Shown here: positions 32,315 through 41,425 of the stretch, piece after piece
How positions within the stretch are numbered: position 1 is the first letter of the stretch
Layout of the letters: every line of letters starts with the position of its first letter
NCBI GenBank assembly: GCA_964440495.1
Contig: CAYTSD010000009.1
Coordinates: forward strand, 1 to 45,122
Direction of reading: 5' to 3'
DNA from: Benthortus sp964440495
GTDB lineage: Archaea > Thermoproteota > Nitrososphaeria_A > Caldarchaeales > Wolframiiraptoraceae
Length of the DNA: 45,122 nt
The notes under the pieces: model-generated
The model's input: only the letters and a program-made list of their open reading frames with translations
Databases searched by the model: none
What the model was told of the DNA's origin: nothing
Translations under genes and position numbers: made by a program

Positions 32315-32647
32315 ATGGACAAAATTTTGTTAACGACAACGCCCACGCTTCCAGGCTATAGGGTTAAGAAGGTGTTAGGGATAGTTCATGGGATGACTGC
32401 TAGGACACGCGGTGTTGGGGGAAGATTCGTCGCGAGCATACAGACATTCCTCGGAGGAGAGGTCAGCGCATTCACTAGAGAGCTTCAGAAAGCGAAGAAG
32501 GAAGCCCTCGAGAGAATGATTGAGGAGGCGGAGAAGATGGGGGCAAACGCGGTTATAGGAATAGACTTCGAGACAACAGAAGTCTTCGAGGCGGTGGTTC
32601 TAATATCAGCTCACGGCACAGCGGTGGAGGTAGCTCCAGAAGAATAG
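32315..32647 (+). CDS. YbjQ/UPF0145-family protein
   Basis: 110 residues. Family pattern: ILLTTTPTLPGYRVKKVLGI at the start, GMTARTRGVGGRFVASIQTF in the middle, EEAEKMGANAVIGIDFET and a final hydrophobic strand ISAHGTAVEV. The proteins form pentamers; the function is not established, though some texts call them heavy-metal binding. It starts 16 bases after the anchored surface protein and precedes an ABC exporter by about 45 bases. Confidence 0.88.
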   Translation: MDKILLTTTPTLPGYRVKKVLGIVHGMTARTRGVGGRFVASIQTFLGGEVSAFTRELQKAKKEALERMIEEAEKMGANAVIGIDFETTEVFEAVVLISAHGTAVEVAPEE

Positions 32648-32691
32648 CCGAAAGAATTATGATTTACCCTTCACCAGATGACATAAGAAAC

Positions 32692-33621
32692 ATGTCTGAG
32701 AAAGTAATAACGGTAAGAAATCTCGTTAAACGCTATGGGGACCTGAAAGCTGTCAACGGGATAAGCTTCGATGTAATGAGGGGGGAGATATTCGCCTTCT
32801 TAGGGCCGAATGGCGCTGGGAAGACTACCACAGTTGAGGTACTTGAATGCCTGAGACCCTTCGACGAGGGAGAGGTCAAGATATTTGACATGAACTTGAG
32901 GGAGAGGGCATCATGTAGAGAGATTAGGAGGAGGATAGGTGTCCTGCCTCAGGATTTCAACGCCATAGACAGACTCACGGTCAAGGAGAACATACAGCTA
33001 TTCGCTGACCTTTACGAGAGAAGCCTAGACATCGACGAATTGATAGATCTTCTAGGATTAAGGGAGAAGGCAGGTAAACTCTTCGCAACACTCTCAGGCG
33101 GATTAAAGAGAAAGGTTGGAATCGCTGCAGCCCTAGTAAATGACCCTGAGATAGTGTTCCTAGATGAGCCTACAACAGGCCTCGACCCAAAATCAAGAAG
33201 AGACACATGGAATATAATTAGGGAATTAAAGCATAGGGGAAAGACAATATTCCTCACAACCCATTACATGGAGGAGGCCCAGGAACTTGCAGACAATATA
33301 GCGATAATAGTTAAGGGGAGGATAGTGGCTAGGGGGTCACCTAGAGAACTCATAGACAAATATGCTGAAGGAATGACCTTGAGGATTTATGGCTCAACCA
33401 AGAGAGTCGCAGACATGCTGAGGATTTCTGGAATAAGTGTTGAGGAAGAAGATGGTAAGATTATCGCGAGATCCGAAGACCCTAGACTATTGATGGAGAT
33501 CACGGCTTCAATAATCCGGAAAGAAGCCAACGTGAGGTTCGAGATCGTGTCAGGATCTCTTGAAAATGTTTTCCTGAAGCTTCTGAGCGCGAAGATAACC
33601 GAGGAGGGAGAGCTTAGATGA
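32692..33621 (+). CDS. ABC-2 type exporter, ATP-binding subunit
   Basis: 309 residues. Walker A GPNGAGKTTT, the Q-loop in LPQDFNAIDRLT, signature LSGGLKRKVG, Walker B IVFLDEPTTGLD and the His switch in TTHYMEEAQ are all present, so it is an active DrrA/CcmA-like ATPase. The C-terminal 80 residues are the regulatory extension of ABC-2 exporters. The ATG at 32692 (MSEKVITVRNLVKRYG) is preferred to 32659 because it starts at the conserved N-terminus and sits about 27 bp after an AT-rich TTATGATTTA. The permease gene overlaps its end by 4 bases (ATGA). Confidence 0.95.
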   Translation: MSEKVITVRNLVKRYGDLKAVNGISFDVMRGEIFAFLGPNGAGKTTTVEVLECLRPFDEGEVKIFDMNLRERASCREIRRRIGVLPQDFNAIDRLTVKENIQLFADLYERSLDIDELIDLLGLREKAGKLFATLSGGLKRKVGIAAALVNDPEIVFLDEPTTGLDPKSRRDTWNIIRELKHRGKTIFLTTHYMEEAQELADNIAIIVKGRIVARGSPRELIDKYAEGMTLRIYGSTKRVADMLRISGISVEEEDGKIIARSEDPRLLMEITASIIRKEANVRFEIVSGSLENVFLKLLSAKITEEGELR

Positions 33622-34874
33622 AGAGGATATATAGGTTGACCGTGGCGCTGACTAAGAGCTGGCTGAGAAGTAAAAGCGGAATATTCTTCAGTTTTCTCTT
33701 CCCAATCCTTCTACTCCTGATATTTGGGATGGTGTTTGGGGAACAGAGCGTTAACTTCACATTATTCGTACAGAACCAAGACGTGGGAAGCGATGGTGCT
33801 CCAACCGAGCTCTCAAACACCTTCATAAAAGCATTAAACAGTACTGGAGTATTCGATATCCAGATTGTTCCCTTGAATGTTGACGCTGTTCAATATGCTG
33901 TTCAGAAGGTTGGGAGGATTAGGAGTCCAAGAATTCTCATAATTCCTAGGGGTTTTCAGGATGATGCTTTGAATGCTACCGTTACAGCTAGAATAACGGT
34001 GATAATTGATACGTTCCGCTACTTAATGGAGGAGTATGGGCAGTATATAGGTGAGGAGTATAGGCAGAATATGGAGGAGGGGTTGAGGAGGCTTGAGGAA
34101 TGGAATGAGAGTATGCCTAAGAGAGTAGGTAGAGTTGTTTTAATCTTCAGGGAGGGTGACCAGGCTGCGGCGACGATTAAAGGCGTGGTAATGAATGTTG
34201 TGAGCACCTTCAACTCCAAGCTCGTCGGGGTTAAGGATCCTGTTAAAGTCGTTGAAGAGGAGATGGGAGGCAAGGTTTACAGAGCCGTTGACTATTATCT
34301 CCCCGGATATATTGCAGCCTTCATAATGACGAATGGTGTAATAGGTCTAAGCGGTATAGTCTCCGACTATAGGAGGAGGGGGATTATCAAGAGGTTTGCG
34401 ACCACTCCTTTGACGAAGTTCGAGTGGATTATGGCGAACATTATTCAGCAGAGTGTCCTCGCACTGCTTCTCACCCTGGTTATGGTGGCCTTCGGATGGA
34501 CCGTCTTCAACATCTACCCGAGAATAAATCTCCTCACCTTAGCATTGATCTTTCTCGGAGCATTGATGTCCTCTGGGATGGGAATGATTGTTGGAGGCGC
34601 GTTGAGAGATCCTGAGGCAGCGTCGGCGGCTGGGAACAGTATAGCGTTCCCAATGATGTTTCTCTCAGGCTCCTTCTGGCCTCTTGAGATAATGCCTAAA
34701 CCCTTACAGGAAGTAGCCTCCTATCTGCCGTTAACCTACCTCTCTGAAGGATTGAGGAACGCGATGATATATGGGGACACGGCAGCCGCGTTAACCAGCA
34801 TGCTGATAGTTATGGCGTGGGCAGCGGTATTTGTAGCTGCTGCCGTAATGCTTACGAGATGGAAGGAGAGATGA
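33618..34874 (+). CDS. ABC-2 type exporter, permease subunit
   Basis: 418 residues. One N-terminal membrane helix (SGIFFSFLFPILLLLIFGMV), a large extracytoplasmic domain of about 190 residues, then five or so C-terminal helices (AAFIMTNGVIGLSGIV, ALLLTLVMVAFGWTVF, LTLALIFLGALMSSGMGMIV, AFPMMFLSGSFWPLEIMPKP, MLIVMAWAAVFVAAAVMLT). This is the DrrB/NodJ plan, and FLSGSFWPLEIMP is the family's conserved motif. With the ATPase it exports an unknown lipid, drug or peptide. It ends 9 bases before the convergent tRNA-Phe. Confidence 0.92.
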   Translation: MKRIYRLTVALTKSWLRSKSGIFFSFLFPILLLLIFGMVFGEQSVNFTLFVQNQDVGSDGAPTELSNTFIKALNSTGVFDIQIVPLNVDAVQYAVQKVGRIRSPRILIIPRGFQDDALNATVTARITVIIDTFRYLMEEYGQYIGEEYRQNMEEGLRRLEEWNESMPKRVGRVVLIFREGDQAAATIKGVVMNVVSTFNSKLVGVKDPVKVVEEEMGGKVYRAVDYYLPGYIAAFIMTNGVIGLSGIVSDYRRRGIIKRFATTPLTKFEWIMANIIQQSVLALLLTLVMVAFGWTVFNIYPRINLLTLALIFLGALMSSGMGMIVGGALRDPEAASAAGNSIAFPMMFLSGSFWPLEIMPKPLQEVASYLPLTYLSEGLRNAMIYGDTAAALTSMLIVMAWAAVFVAAAVMLTRWKER

Positions 34875-34883
34875 TGGACGCGA

Positions 34884-34957
34884 TGCCCCGGGCAGGACTT
34901 GAACCTGCGACATCCCGGTCTTCAGCCGGGCGCTCTCCCAGTCTGAGCTACCGGGGC
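34884..34957 (-). tRNA. tRNA-Phe (anticodon GAA)
   Basis: 74 nt on the minus strand: acceptor GCCCCGG/CCGGGGC, D arm with TAGCTCAGACTGGGAGAGC, anticodon stem CCCGG/CCGGG with loop CTGAAGA (anticodon GAA), T arm GCAGG-TTCAAGT-CCTGC, discriminator A. No intron and no encoded CCA. Confidence 0.95.
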
Positions 34958-34980
34958 CGTTTAAGGGTCTCCGGCCGGCT

Positions 34981-34990
34981 GTTTAAAAAC
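34981..34990 (-). promoter_or_regulatory. TATA box of tRNA-Phe
   Basis: Minus-strand GTTTTTAAAC is centred 28 bp from the tRNA 5' end, the standard archaeal position. Confidence 0.55.
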
Positions 34991-35035
34991 CTTGTCCACA
35001 TTTTTCATGAATGCGGCGGCACCTAAAGATATGGC

Positions 35036-35054
35036 CAACCCTTATAATGGGTTG
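35036..35054. promoter_or_regulatory. Inverted repeat CAACCC-7-GGGTTG enclosing a TATA-like core
   Basis: A perfect 6-bp inverted repeat flanks TTATAAT, about 90 bp before the transporter gene. The arrangement could be a repressor site over a distal promoter. A second, weaker inverted repeat (GGAGT at 35075-35079 and ACTCC at 35092-35096) follows. Function inferred. Confidence 0.3.
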
Positions 35055-35112
35055 CTCCGGGTTTGGAGGCCTGAGGAGTTAACGCCGTTTTACTCCCCGC
35101 CTAGAAAATAAT

Positions 35113-35122
35113 GGATAAATCC
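35113..35122 (+). promoter_or_regulatory. TATA box of the BMP-type transporter operon
   Basis: GGATAAATCC is about 25 bp before the ATG at 35143, which fits a leaderless transcript. Confidence 0.45.
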
Positions 35123-35142
35123 TAGGGAAAGCGACTGACAAT

Positions 35143-36336
35143 ATGCCCGCGAGAGAACGTATTTCTGGGGTTGGCAAAACCGTTGCAGTGCTCACGATAT
35201 TGGTGATAATCTTCGCTGGCTTGGCTGCGGCTGGATGGCTTATGCCTGTGAAAACCGTAACCACGACGGCAACAGTTACCTCCACAGTCTCCCAGGCCGC
35301 CACAGAGACCGTTACAAAGACCGTGACGGTCAGCCCTGCCGTGAAGAAGAAGCTTGTGGTTAGAGCGGTTTTCCAGACACCTGTAAGCGAGCCATGGGAT
35401 GGGGCGATACATGCGGCAATACTTGATGTGGCGAAGGAGTTCGAGGAGAAGGGAATAGAGGTCGACTACCAGTTCGTCGACAGAAAGAGTGACCCGAAGG
35501 AGTATGAGCTGGCCTTGGAGGATGCGGCCAAGGTCGCCGACATAGTCTTCCTAGACGCGTTCCTCAAGGAGGATATAGCTAGGAGGGTTGCGAAGAAGTA
35601 TCCGAACGTGGCTTTCGCGGCTGGAAGCGAGTATTCTCCGACCCAGCCTAACTTCGCGGTCTTCGACAACTGGCTGCATCAGCCAGCCTTCCTAGCGGGG
35701 ATAATCGCTGGAAAGATTACCAAGACGAATAAGATAGGGGTTGTAGCCGCGATGGATATCAACGAGGTTAACCGTATTGTGAACGCGTTTATAGCTGGGG
35801 CTAAGACCGTTAACCCCGACGTCAAGGCGAAGGTCGTATATCTCCTCGGGAACATTCCTCCGGGAGAGTCTCCATGGTATCATCCAGCAACCGCTAAGAG
35901 GCTTGCGAAGACCCTGATAGACACGGGAGTGGACGTAATCTTCGCCGAGCGTGTTGGCGCTGAGGAGGCGGCCATGGAGGCCAAGGCAGAGGGGAAGGAG
36001 GTCTGGATAATAGGCAACATGGCCGACCAGTATGAGAGGGCTCCAGACGTCACGATAACCAGCCTGGTGTGGGATATGAGGCCTACCGTTAGAATCGCCT
36101 TCGATAGGGTTCTCTCAGGGGCCTTCACGGCGGACAACCTTGGAACCTACTCTTGGATGAGCTTCGGAGGCTCCTATCTAGCCGACTTCCACCACTTCGG
36201 GAAACCCTCTCCACCGATGACCCAGGAGATACTAGACCTAGTCAAGGAATGGGAGGGCAAGATAATGGACGGGATGACGTGGATACCGATAATAGAGCTC
36301 CCGCCCCAGCAGGTCTGGCCAGAAATGAAGGAATAG
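35143..36336 (+). CDS. BMP-family ABC transporter substrate-binding protein (nucleoside-like)
   Basis: 397 residues. It has a signal/anchor helix (GKTVAVLTILVIIFAGLAAA) and a Thr/Val-rich linker (TVTTTATVTSTVSQAATETV) typical of archaeal surface-tethered binding proteins. The periplasmic-binding fold follows: FQTPVSEPWDGAIHAA, PNVAFAAGSEY, NFAVFDNWLHQPAFLAGIIA, KIGVVAAMDINEVNRIVNAF, and a C-terminal FHHFGKPSPPM region. The BMP/Med family (PnrA, NupN, BmpA) binds nucleosides or related compounds, so the substrate is probably a nucleoside or base, which would suit the salvage PRTase elsewhere in the window; that link is inference. First gene of a three-gene transporter. No lipobox Cys is visible. 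Confidence 0.88.
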   Translation: MPARERISGVGKTVAVLTILVIIFAGLAAAGWLMPVKTVTTTATVTSTVSQAATETVTKTVTVSPAVKKKLVVRAVFQTPVSEPWDGAIHAAILDVAKEFEEKGIEVDYQFVDRKSDPKEYELALEDAAKVADIVFLDAFLKEDIARRVAKKYPNVAFAAGSEYSPTQPNFAVFDNWLHQPAFLAGIIAGKITKTNKIGVVAAMDINEVNRIVNAFIAGAKTVNPDVKAKVVYLLGNIPPGESPWYHPATAKRLAKTLIDTGVDVIFAERVGAEEAAMEAKAEGKEVWIIGNMADQYERAPDVTITSLVWDMRPTVRIAFDRVLSGAFTADNLGTYSWMSFGGSYLADFHHFGKPSPPMTQEILDLVKEWEGKIMDGMTWIPIIELPPQQVWPEMKE

Positions 36337-36341
36337 GCGAT

Positions 36342-36384
36342 AAGGGGGTCAAATCTGGGAACACCCCTCCCTTGAACTTTTTAT
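36342..36384 (+). terminator. Possible attenuator/terminator after the binding-protein gene
   Basis: A G-rich stretch (AAGGGGGT, 36343-36350) can pair with a C-rich one (ACCCCTCCCTT, 36363-36373), followed by CTTTTTATT at about 36377-36385. Partial termination here would leave the binding protein in excess over the membrane parts, as is common for ABC importers. The T-rich end also resembles a TATA box for the next gene. Low certainty. Confidence 0.3.
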
Positions 36385-36420
36385 TAAAGTGAGAACAGAG
36401 TTAGGAGGGCATCAAGGAGA

Positions 36421-37947
36421 TTGACCGCCGCCATAAGGCTGATAGGCGTCTCCAAGACGTTCATCGGAGGAGTCACGGCGGTCGACGGCGTCTCTCTGGA
36501 ACTTGAAGGAGAGGTTCTCTACGGGTTTGTTGGGCCGAACGGCGCTGGAAAATCAACCCTCGTCAACCTGATAAGCGGTTACCTCCTCCCAGATGAGGGA
36601 GAGATAATTGTTAACGGGGTGCCTATAGTTGATTTCCATCAAGCGTTAAGCGAGGCAGGCGTCGTCAAGATAGAGCAGCATCCGAACCTGGCTCCCAACC
36701 TAACCCCCGCCGAGCATCTAGCCCTTCTCCTCCCAAACTTCCTAGTGGATGTAAATGTGCTTAAGAGGAGGGCTGAGAAGCTTCTCGAAAATCTCGGAGT
36801 CCCAATAGACCTTGATAGAAGGGTTGAAGACCTCCCGATAAGTCAGCAGAGGGTCTTCGAGATAATCAAGGCCTTGATAATGTGTGAGCTTCTGAGAGAA
36901 AGGGGTAAGAAGCCTGTCCTAATCCTCGACGAGGCCACGGCCTTCCTACCAATCCAGCAGAAGGTAGCCCTAAAAAGAATCCTAAGAGAATTAACCACAC
37001 TCGGATACACGATTATACTAATCTCCCACGACCTCTCGGAGGTAATAGATGTCTCAGACGAGATTCTAGTAATGTCAGGCGGAAAGATTGTAGCCAGGAT
37101 GAAGTCCACATCCCTCGACATCTCCGAACTCGTAAAAAGCATGTTCGAAGTAGTCTTAGAGCCTACCGCAAAAATTGAGAGAATAATTCAACCATCGGAG
37201 AAGGAAGCCCTCATAATAAAGAAACTCAAAGTAAGAGACGATAGAGGAAAACTCGTGGTCAGAGACCTAGACCTAACAATATATGAGGGAGAGGTTCATG
37301 GAGTCGCAGTTCTCCCAGGAACGGGTGAGAAGGAGCTCGCTGAATGCATCTACGGCGTAAGAAAAGCTGAGGAGGGTAAGATAATCTTTCTAGGAGAGGA
37401 TGTCACGAATAAAAGCGTTTACGAGATGAAGCTACGTGGAGTATCCTTCCTCTCCGACGACAGAATTAGAGATGGACTCATACTCGATGCAAGCGTAGAG
37501 GATAACCTAACGATTGGAAGCGAAAGATTGTTCACATACTTTAAGGGATTATTAATCGACTCTAAGAGAAAGCTGGAACTAGCGAATAGACTCATCAGAG
37601 AATACGATATCCTTGTCAAGAATCTAAAGGCCCCTGTCCTCACACTCTCTGGAGGAAATATGCAGAGAGTCTATCTTGGAAGGGTTCTCGGAAGAGGGCA
37701 GAAGCTGCTGATAGCCCTCCACCCAACCGTTGGACTCGACCCCATGGGAACCAAGCTGTTCTTCGAGAAGATCTCGGAGAGGAAGAGGAAGAGGCTTACA
37801 ACCCTGATATTCTCACCTAACATTAAGGAGCTTCTCGCAGCCTGCGACAGAGTATCGGTTATGAGTAACGGCAGGATTGTAGCCACCTTAAAGCCTGAGG
37901 AGACAACGGTTGAGAAGGTTGGGATGCTTGTAAGCGGGGTGGCTTAG
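36421..37947 (+). CDS. ABC importer ATPase with two nucleotide-binding domains (NupO/YufO-like)
   Basis: 508 residues. The first domain is canonical at Walker A (GPNGAGKSTL) and Walker B (VLILDEATAFL), but its signature position is degenerate (DLPISQQRVFEI). The second domain has a degenerate Walker A (VAVLPGTGEKELAE), an intact LSGGNMQRVYLGR signature and a loose Walker B (LLIALHPTVGLD). Such complementary degeneracy is normal in BMP/ribose-type double ATPases, where one composite site hydrolyses ATP. It powers the fused permease that follows with no spacer. The apparent start is TTG at 36421. The binding-protein gene lies 84 bases upstream. Confidence 0.9.
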   Translation: MTAAIRLIGVSKTFIGGVTAVDGVSLELEGEVLYGFVGPNGAGKSTLVNLISGYLLPDEGEIIVNGVPIVDFHQALSEAGVVKIEQHPNLAPNLTPAEHLALLLPNFLVDVNVLKRRAEKLLENLGVPIDLDRRVEDLPISQQRVFEIIKALIMCELLRERGKKPVLILDEATAFLPIQQKVALKRILRELTTLGYTIILISHDLSEVIDVSDEILVMSGGKIVARMKSTSLDISELVKSMFEVVLEPTAKIERIIQPSEKEALIIKKLKVRDDRGKLVVRDLDLTIYEGEVHGVAVLPGTGEKELAECIYGVRKAEEGKIIFLGEDVTNKSVYEMKLRGVSFLSDDRIRDGLILDASVEDNLTIGSERLFTYFKGLLIDSKRKLELANRLIREYDILVKNLKAPVLTLSGGNMQRVYLGRVLGRGQKLLIALHPTVGLDPMGTKLFFEKISERKRKRLTTLIFSPNIKELLAACDRVSVMSNGRIVATLKPEETTVEKVGMLVSGVA

Positions 37948-40086
37948 ATGCTTAAGATAACGCTGCAAAGGCGGGAGCCGCTCCCAACCATTTACAGAGT
38001 CATGCTTCCAGTCGCCTCAACGATTCTAGCCCTTCTAACCGCCTCAATCTATATCCTAATAGCAGGTGGAGACGTCTTCCAGGTCTACTATTATCTGATA
38101 AGCTGGCCTCTCATGAATCCCTCCGAGATATTTGTCACAGCCACACCGCTCCTCCTACTAGCCTTCGGAATACTTGTAGCATTCAGGGCAAGGTTCTGGA
38201 ACATAGGGGTTCACGGCCAATTCATAGTAGGAGGCCTCGTAGCCGCATGGATGGGTGTACAGTTCCAGAATCTCCCACCCGAGCTTCTCATCCCAGCAAT
38301 ATTCCTGGCAGCATGGATGGCTGGAGCCGGGGTGGCTCTGATTTCATGGTGGCTGAAGGTTAAGCGGAACCAAGACGAGGTTCTAACAACAATATTGATA
38401 TGGTCGGCGATACTTCTCATAAACGCTGGACTCCTAACAGGGCCTATGCGTTCACCCTATACAACCTATCCGCAGTCAGAGGAGATAGGAGCCAACGCTA
38501 AGCTCCCAATACTCATTCCAGGCACGAGGCTTCACGCCGGTGTAATCCTCCCGTTCATAATCTTGGTAATTGTCTGGCTTATGTTTAGTAAGGCCAGCTT
38601 CAGAAACAAGGTTATAGCGGTTACGGTTCCAAGGGTTGCGACTCTTGAGGGGATAAGTGTCTCGGCAACCTATTTCTGGGTTAGCTTCTTCAGTGGAGGA
38701 ATCTCCGGGATAGGTGGAGCAAACGAGGTAACAGGAATACTTCATTACATGACGCCCTTCATAGGCCCAAACTATGGGCTTGTCGCCCTAGCGATAGCCA
38801 TGCTTGGAGGATTAGACCCAATAGGAGTCACTGTTGCGGCATTCTTCTTCAGCATACTGATAAATGGAGCGAATGCGATGAGCTGGAAGACAGGTGTCCC
38901 CTCCTTCCTCTCAGACATAATCCAAGCCCAGACACTAGTCTTCCTCCTAATCTTCAGCGTCCTAAACAACTATAGGATAGTTGTTGTGAGGAAGCCTAGG
39001 GCTGTAGGGGTTCCTGAGAGCGCTCCGAAGATTTTCTCAGGAGGTTCGGGGAGAAGGGAGATAAGGGTTCCAAGCTCGGTTATCAAGGCCTTAGCGCTGG
39101 CGCTCCTCGTGGTCGTCTCCTTCACGGCCTTGAATTTTGCTTTTCCATCCTTTAAGGGAAGCCCATTCGAGCTCATGGCTTCAAGCATAATCGCGCTCAC
39201 ACTCGTAATCTCGACGCCGATAGTTTTCGCAGCAATAGGTGAGACCTTCACGGAGAAGAGTGGATTGATAAACCTAGGAATACTCGGCATAATGATTTCA
39301 GGGGCTGCATGGGGGTTCATGGGAGCATACTTTACTGGAAACCTGCTCTACGGCGTCTTAGCCGCAGCCCTCACCGGAGCGCTCTTCGGCCTCCTCCTAG
39401 CATTCCTAGTCGTGACGCTCGGTGTCCAGCAGCATATAGCTGGAATAGCTGTAACCTTCTACGCCATGAATGTGGCATACTTCTTCCATAGAGTATTGAT
39501 TGGGTCTCCTCTAGTTGAGCCAACTGTGCCCCGCAGCCCCACGCTTAGAATCCCGTTTCTGGAGAGTCTCCCAGTGATAGGTGTAATCTTTAGGCAGAAC
39601 CCATACATCTATGTCGGAATGTATATTCTCGCCCCATTAGCCCTCTTCATACTAATCAAGACCAGATGGGGACTCATAATGAGGATTGTTGGAGAAAACC
39701 CGAAAGCCGCAGACGCATCAATGATCAGGGTTCACATGACGAGATATCTCGCAACGATTGCTGGGGCTGTGCTTATGTCGGTTGGAGGAGCATTCTACTC
39801 CCTCATAGATCTCCGAACCTTTAACCTGAATGTTGGAGGAGAGTGGAGCTGGATAGCTTTAGCACTTGTAATCCTCGGAAACTGGAACCCAATCTGGGTC
39901 TGGCTTGCATGCGTGTTCTTCGGGATGCTTAACGCGGCTCAGGCATGGCTTGTGACAACGGTTGCCCAGATACCCTACCAATTCTTCCAGTCAATCCCGT
40001 ATCTTCTAACGGTCGGGATCTCGGCGCTCCTTGGAAAGAGGGTTAGACCTCCTAGAGCGCTCCTCCAACCCTATAGAAGAGAGTAG
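37948..40086 (+). CDS. Fused double ABC permease for the BMP-type importer
   Basis: 712 residues, about twice a single permease. Residues about 1-345 match the first permease type (VFQVYYYLISWPLMNPSEIF, FWNIGVHGQFIVGGLVAAWM). After a linker near 350-375, residues about 375-712 match the second (TFTEKSGLINLGILGIMISG, LGVQQHIAGIAVTFYAMNVA, MIRVHMTRYLATIAGAVLMS). In bacteria these are two genes (for example yufP and yufQ); here they are one chain, fixing a 1:1 ratio. It has about 16-18 membrane helices. The ATG directly follows the ATPase stop. The last 16 bases overlap the convergent aminotransferase gene. Confidence 0.9.
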   Translation: MLKITLQRREPLPTIYRVMLPVASTILALLTASIYILIAGGDVFQVYYYLISWPLMNPSEIFVTATPLLLLAFGILVAFRARFWNIGVHGQFIVGGLVAAWMGVQFQNLPPELLIPAIFLAAWMAGAGVALISWWLKVKRNQDEVLTTILIWSAILLINAGLLTGPMRSPYTTYPQSEEIGANAKLPILIPGTRLHAGVILPFIILVIVWLMFSKASFRNKVIAVTVPRVATLEGISVSATYFWVSFFSGGISGIGGANEVTGILHYMTPFIGPNYGLVALAIAMLGGLDPIGVTVAAFFFSILINGANAMSWKTGVPSFLSDIIQAQTLVFLLIFSVLNNYRIVVVRKPRAVGVPESAPKIFSGGSGRREIRVPSSVIKALALALLVVVSFTALNFAFPSFKGSPFELMASSIIALTLVISTPIVFAAIGETFTEKSGLINLGILGIMISGAAWGFMGAYFTGNLLYGVLAAALTGALFGLLLAFLVVTLGVQQHIAGIAVTFYAMNVAYFFHRVLIGSPLVEPTVPRSPTLRIPFLESLPVIGVIFRQNPYIYVGMYILAPLALFILIKTRWGLIMRIVGENPKAADASMIRVHMTRYLATIAGAVLMSVGGAFYSLIDLRTFNLNVGGEWSWIALALVILGNWNPIWVWLACVFFGMLNAAQAWLVTTVAQIPYQFFQSIPYLLTVGISALLGKRVRPPRALLQPYRRE

Positions 40087-41390
40087 ACAGCTCTCGCAAA
40101 GGCTTCAGAAACCTCAGCAACCTTATCGATGTCTTCTTCATTGTGGGCTCCTGATATGAAGAACACTTGGTTCTGTGGGATGAGGCAGAGTATCCCAGCT
40201 TCGAGAAGATAAGAGAAATAGGCGCGAGCCAGCTTCAGGTTTCTCTCAGTCTGAGCGGTTCTAACGTCACGTGGCGGGGTCTTCGTGAAGTGAACGGATG
40301 CGAGGGAACCTATCCCAGTTACATGCGCCTGGACATCATGTTTCTCAAATGCCTCTCTCAGTCCTTTACGCAGTCGTTCACCAAGCTTATCCAGTCTCTC
40401 ATATATCTGAGGCTTCTCAGAGAGTTCCTTTATGAGCGTGTATCCAGCTCTCATTGTCAAGGGATTCGCCGCGAAGGTTCCACCCTGAAATGAGCGTCTA
40501 TGCGCGTTTGGATACTTTATCTGGTCGAGGAGCTCCATTATTTCTCTTCTTCCACCGAAGGCTCCTACTGGAAACTCTCCCCCGCCTACAATCTTCCCTA
40601 GAATCGTTAGGTCCGGCTTGACGCCGTAGAGCTGCTGTGCTCCCCCGGTTGAGAGCCTGAACCCCGTTATCACTTCGTCGAAGATTAGGAGCATGTCTTT
40701 CTCGTCGCAGAGCTCTCTCAACCCCTTGAGAAACTCTTTATCCGACGGGATGAATCCACCTGCCCCGGCCACCGGCTCAACTATTATCGCCGCCGGCTCA
40801 AGGCTTTTCAGCCTTTCTCTTACTCCGTCTAAGTCATTGTAGGGTAGGATTACTGTGTCCTTTAAGGCGTTCTGGGTTATCCCGAGGCTTCCAGGCTCAT
40901 CGTAGGGTGGGGAGACCGCAACGTGGAGCGCATCGTATCCTCCGTGCCAGTTTCCCTCAAACTTCCCTATCAGGGCTCTATTGGTATAGGCGCGTGCAAG
41001 CCTCACCGCATACATGTTCGCTTCAGTTCCACTGTTTGTGAATCGGATAAGCTCTATGCTTGGGACTAGGCTTGCTATGAGTGAGGCGTGTCTAACCTCC
41101 CATTCATGGGGGAGACCGACGTGCGGAAACTCTTCCAACTGTTTCTTCGCAGCCTCTATTACGGGCGGATACCTGTGCCCCATCAACAACGCTCCATGCC
41201 CCATCCAGTAGTCTAGATACATGTTACCGTCCAGGTCCCAGAGATGCTGCCCCTCAGCTCTTCTAACGTAGAAGGGGTAGGGTTCATAGTATCTTATAGA
41301 GTAGGATACTCCCCCGGGAAGACATTCACGAGCCTTCTGGAAAAGCCAGTAGGAGAGGCTTGTCCGTCTCTGATAGCTGTCGGCACCCAT
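40071..41390 (-). CDS. Class III aminotransferase, glutamate-1-semialdehyde 2,1-aminomutase-like
   Basis: 439 residues, PLP-dependent. It opens with FQKARECLPGGVSYSIRYYE as GSA aminomutases do. RFTNSGTEANMYAVRLARAY, EPVAGAGGFIPSD and LLIFDEVITGFRLS are PLP-pocket segments, and the Schiff-base Lys is Lys266 in TILGKIVGGGEFPVGAFGG. GSA aminomutase makes 5-aminolevulinate for haem or other tetrapyrroles, but no other haem gene is in the window, and many archaeal members of this clade act on other amines. It may be cotranscribed with the PEP carboxylase gene, which ends 35 bases upstream of its start. Confidence 0.82.
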   Translation of the reverse strand: MGADSYQRRTSLSYWLFQKARECLPGGVSYSIRYYEPYPFYVRRAEGQHLWDLDGNMYLDYWMGHGALLMGHRYPPVIEAAKKQLEEFPHVGLPHEWEVRHASLIASLVPSIELIRFTNSGTEANMYAVRLARAYTNRALIGKFEGNWHGGYDALHVAVSPPYDEPGSLGITQNALKDTVILPYNDLDGVRERLKSLEPAAIIVEPVAGAGGFIPSDKEFLKGLRELCDEKDMLLIFDEVITGFRLSTGGAQQLYGVKPDLTILGKIVGGGEFPVGAFGGRREIMELLDQIKYPNAHRRSFQGGTFAANPLTMRAGYTLIKELSEKPQIYERLDKLGERLRKGLREAFEKHDVQAHVTGIGSLASVHFTKTPPRDVRTAQTERNLKLARAYFSYLLEAGILCLIPQNQVFFISGAHNEEDIDKVAEVSEAFARAVYSLL

Positions 41391-41425
41391 AGCCTAATTT
41401 CCTGAGCATGCTGATTTTAACCCTT

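Noticed and set aside
34817..35026. Plus-strand open frame containing MPRAGLEPATSRSSAGRS
   Set aside because: This is the well-known artefact of reading the antisense of a tRNA (tRNA-Phe here) as protein. It has no promoter or family match.
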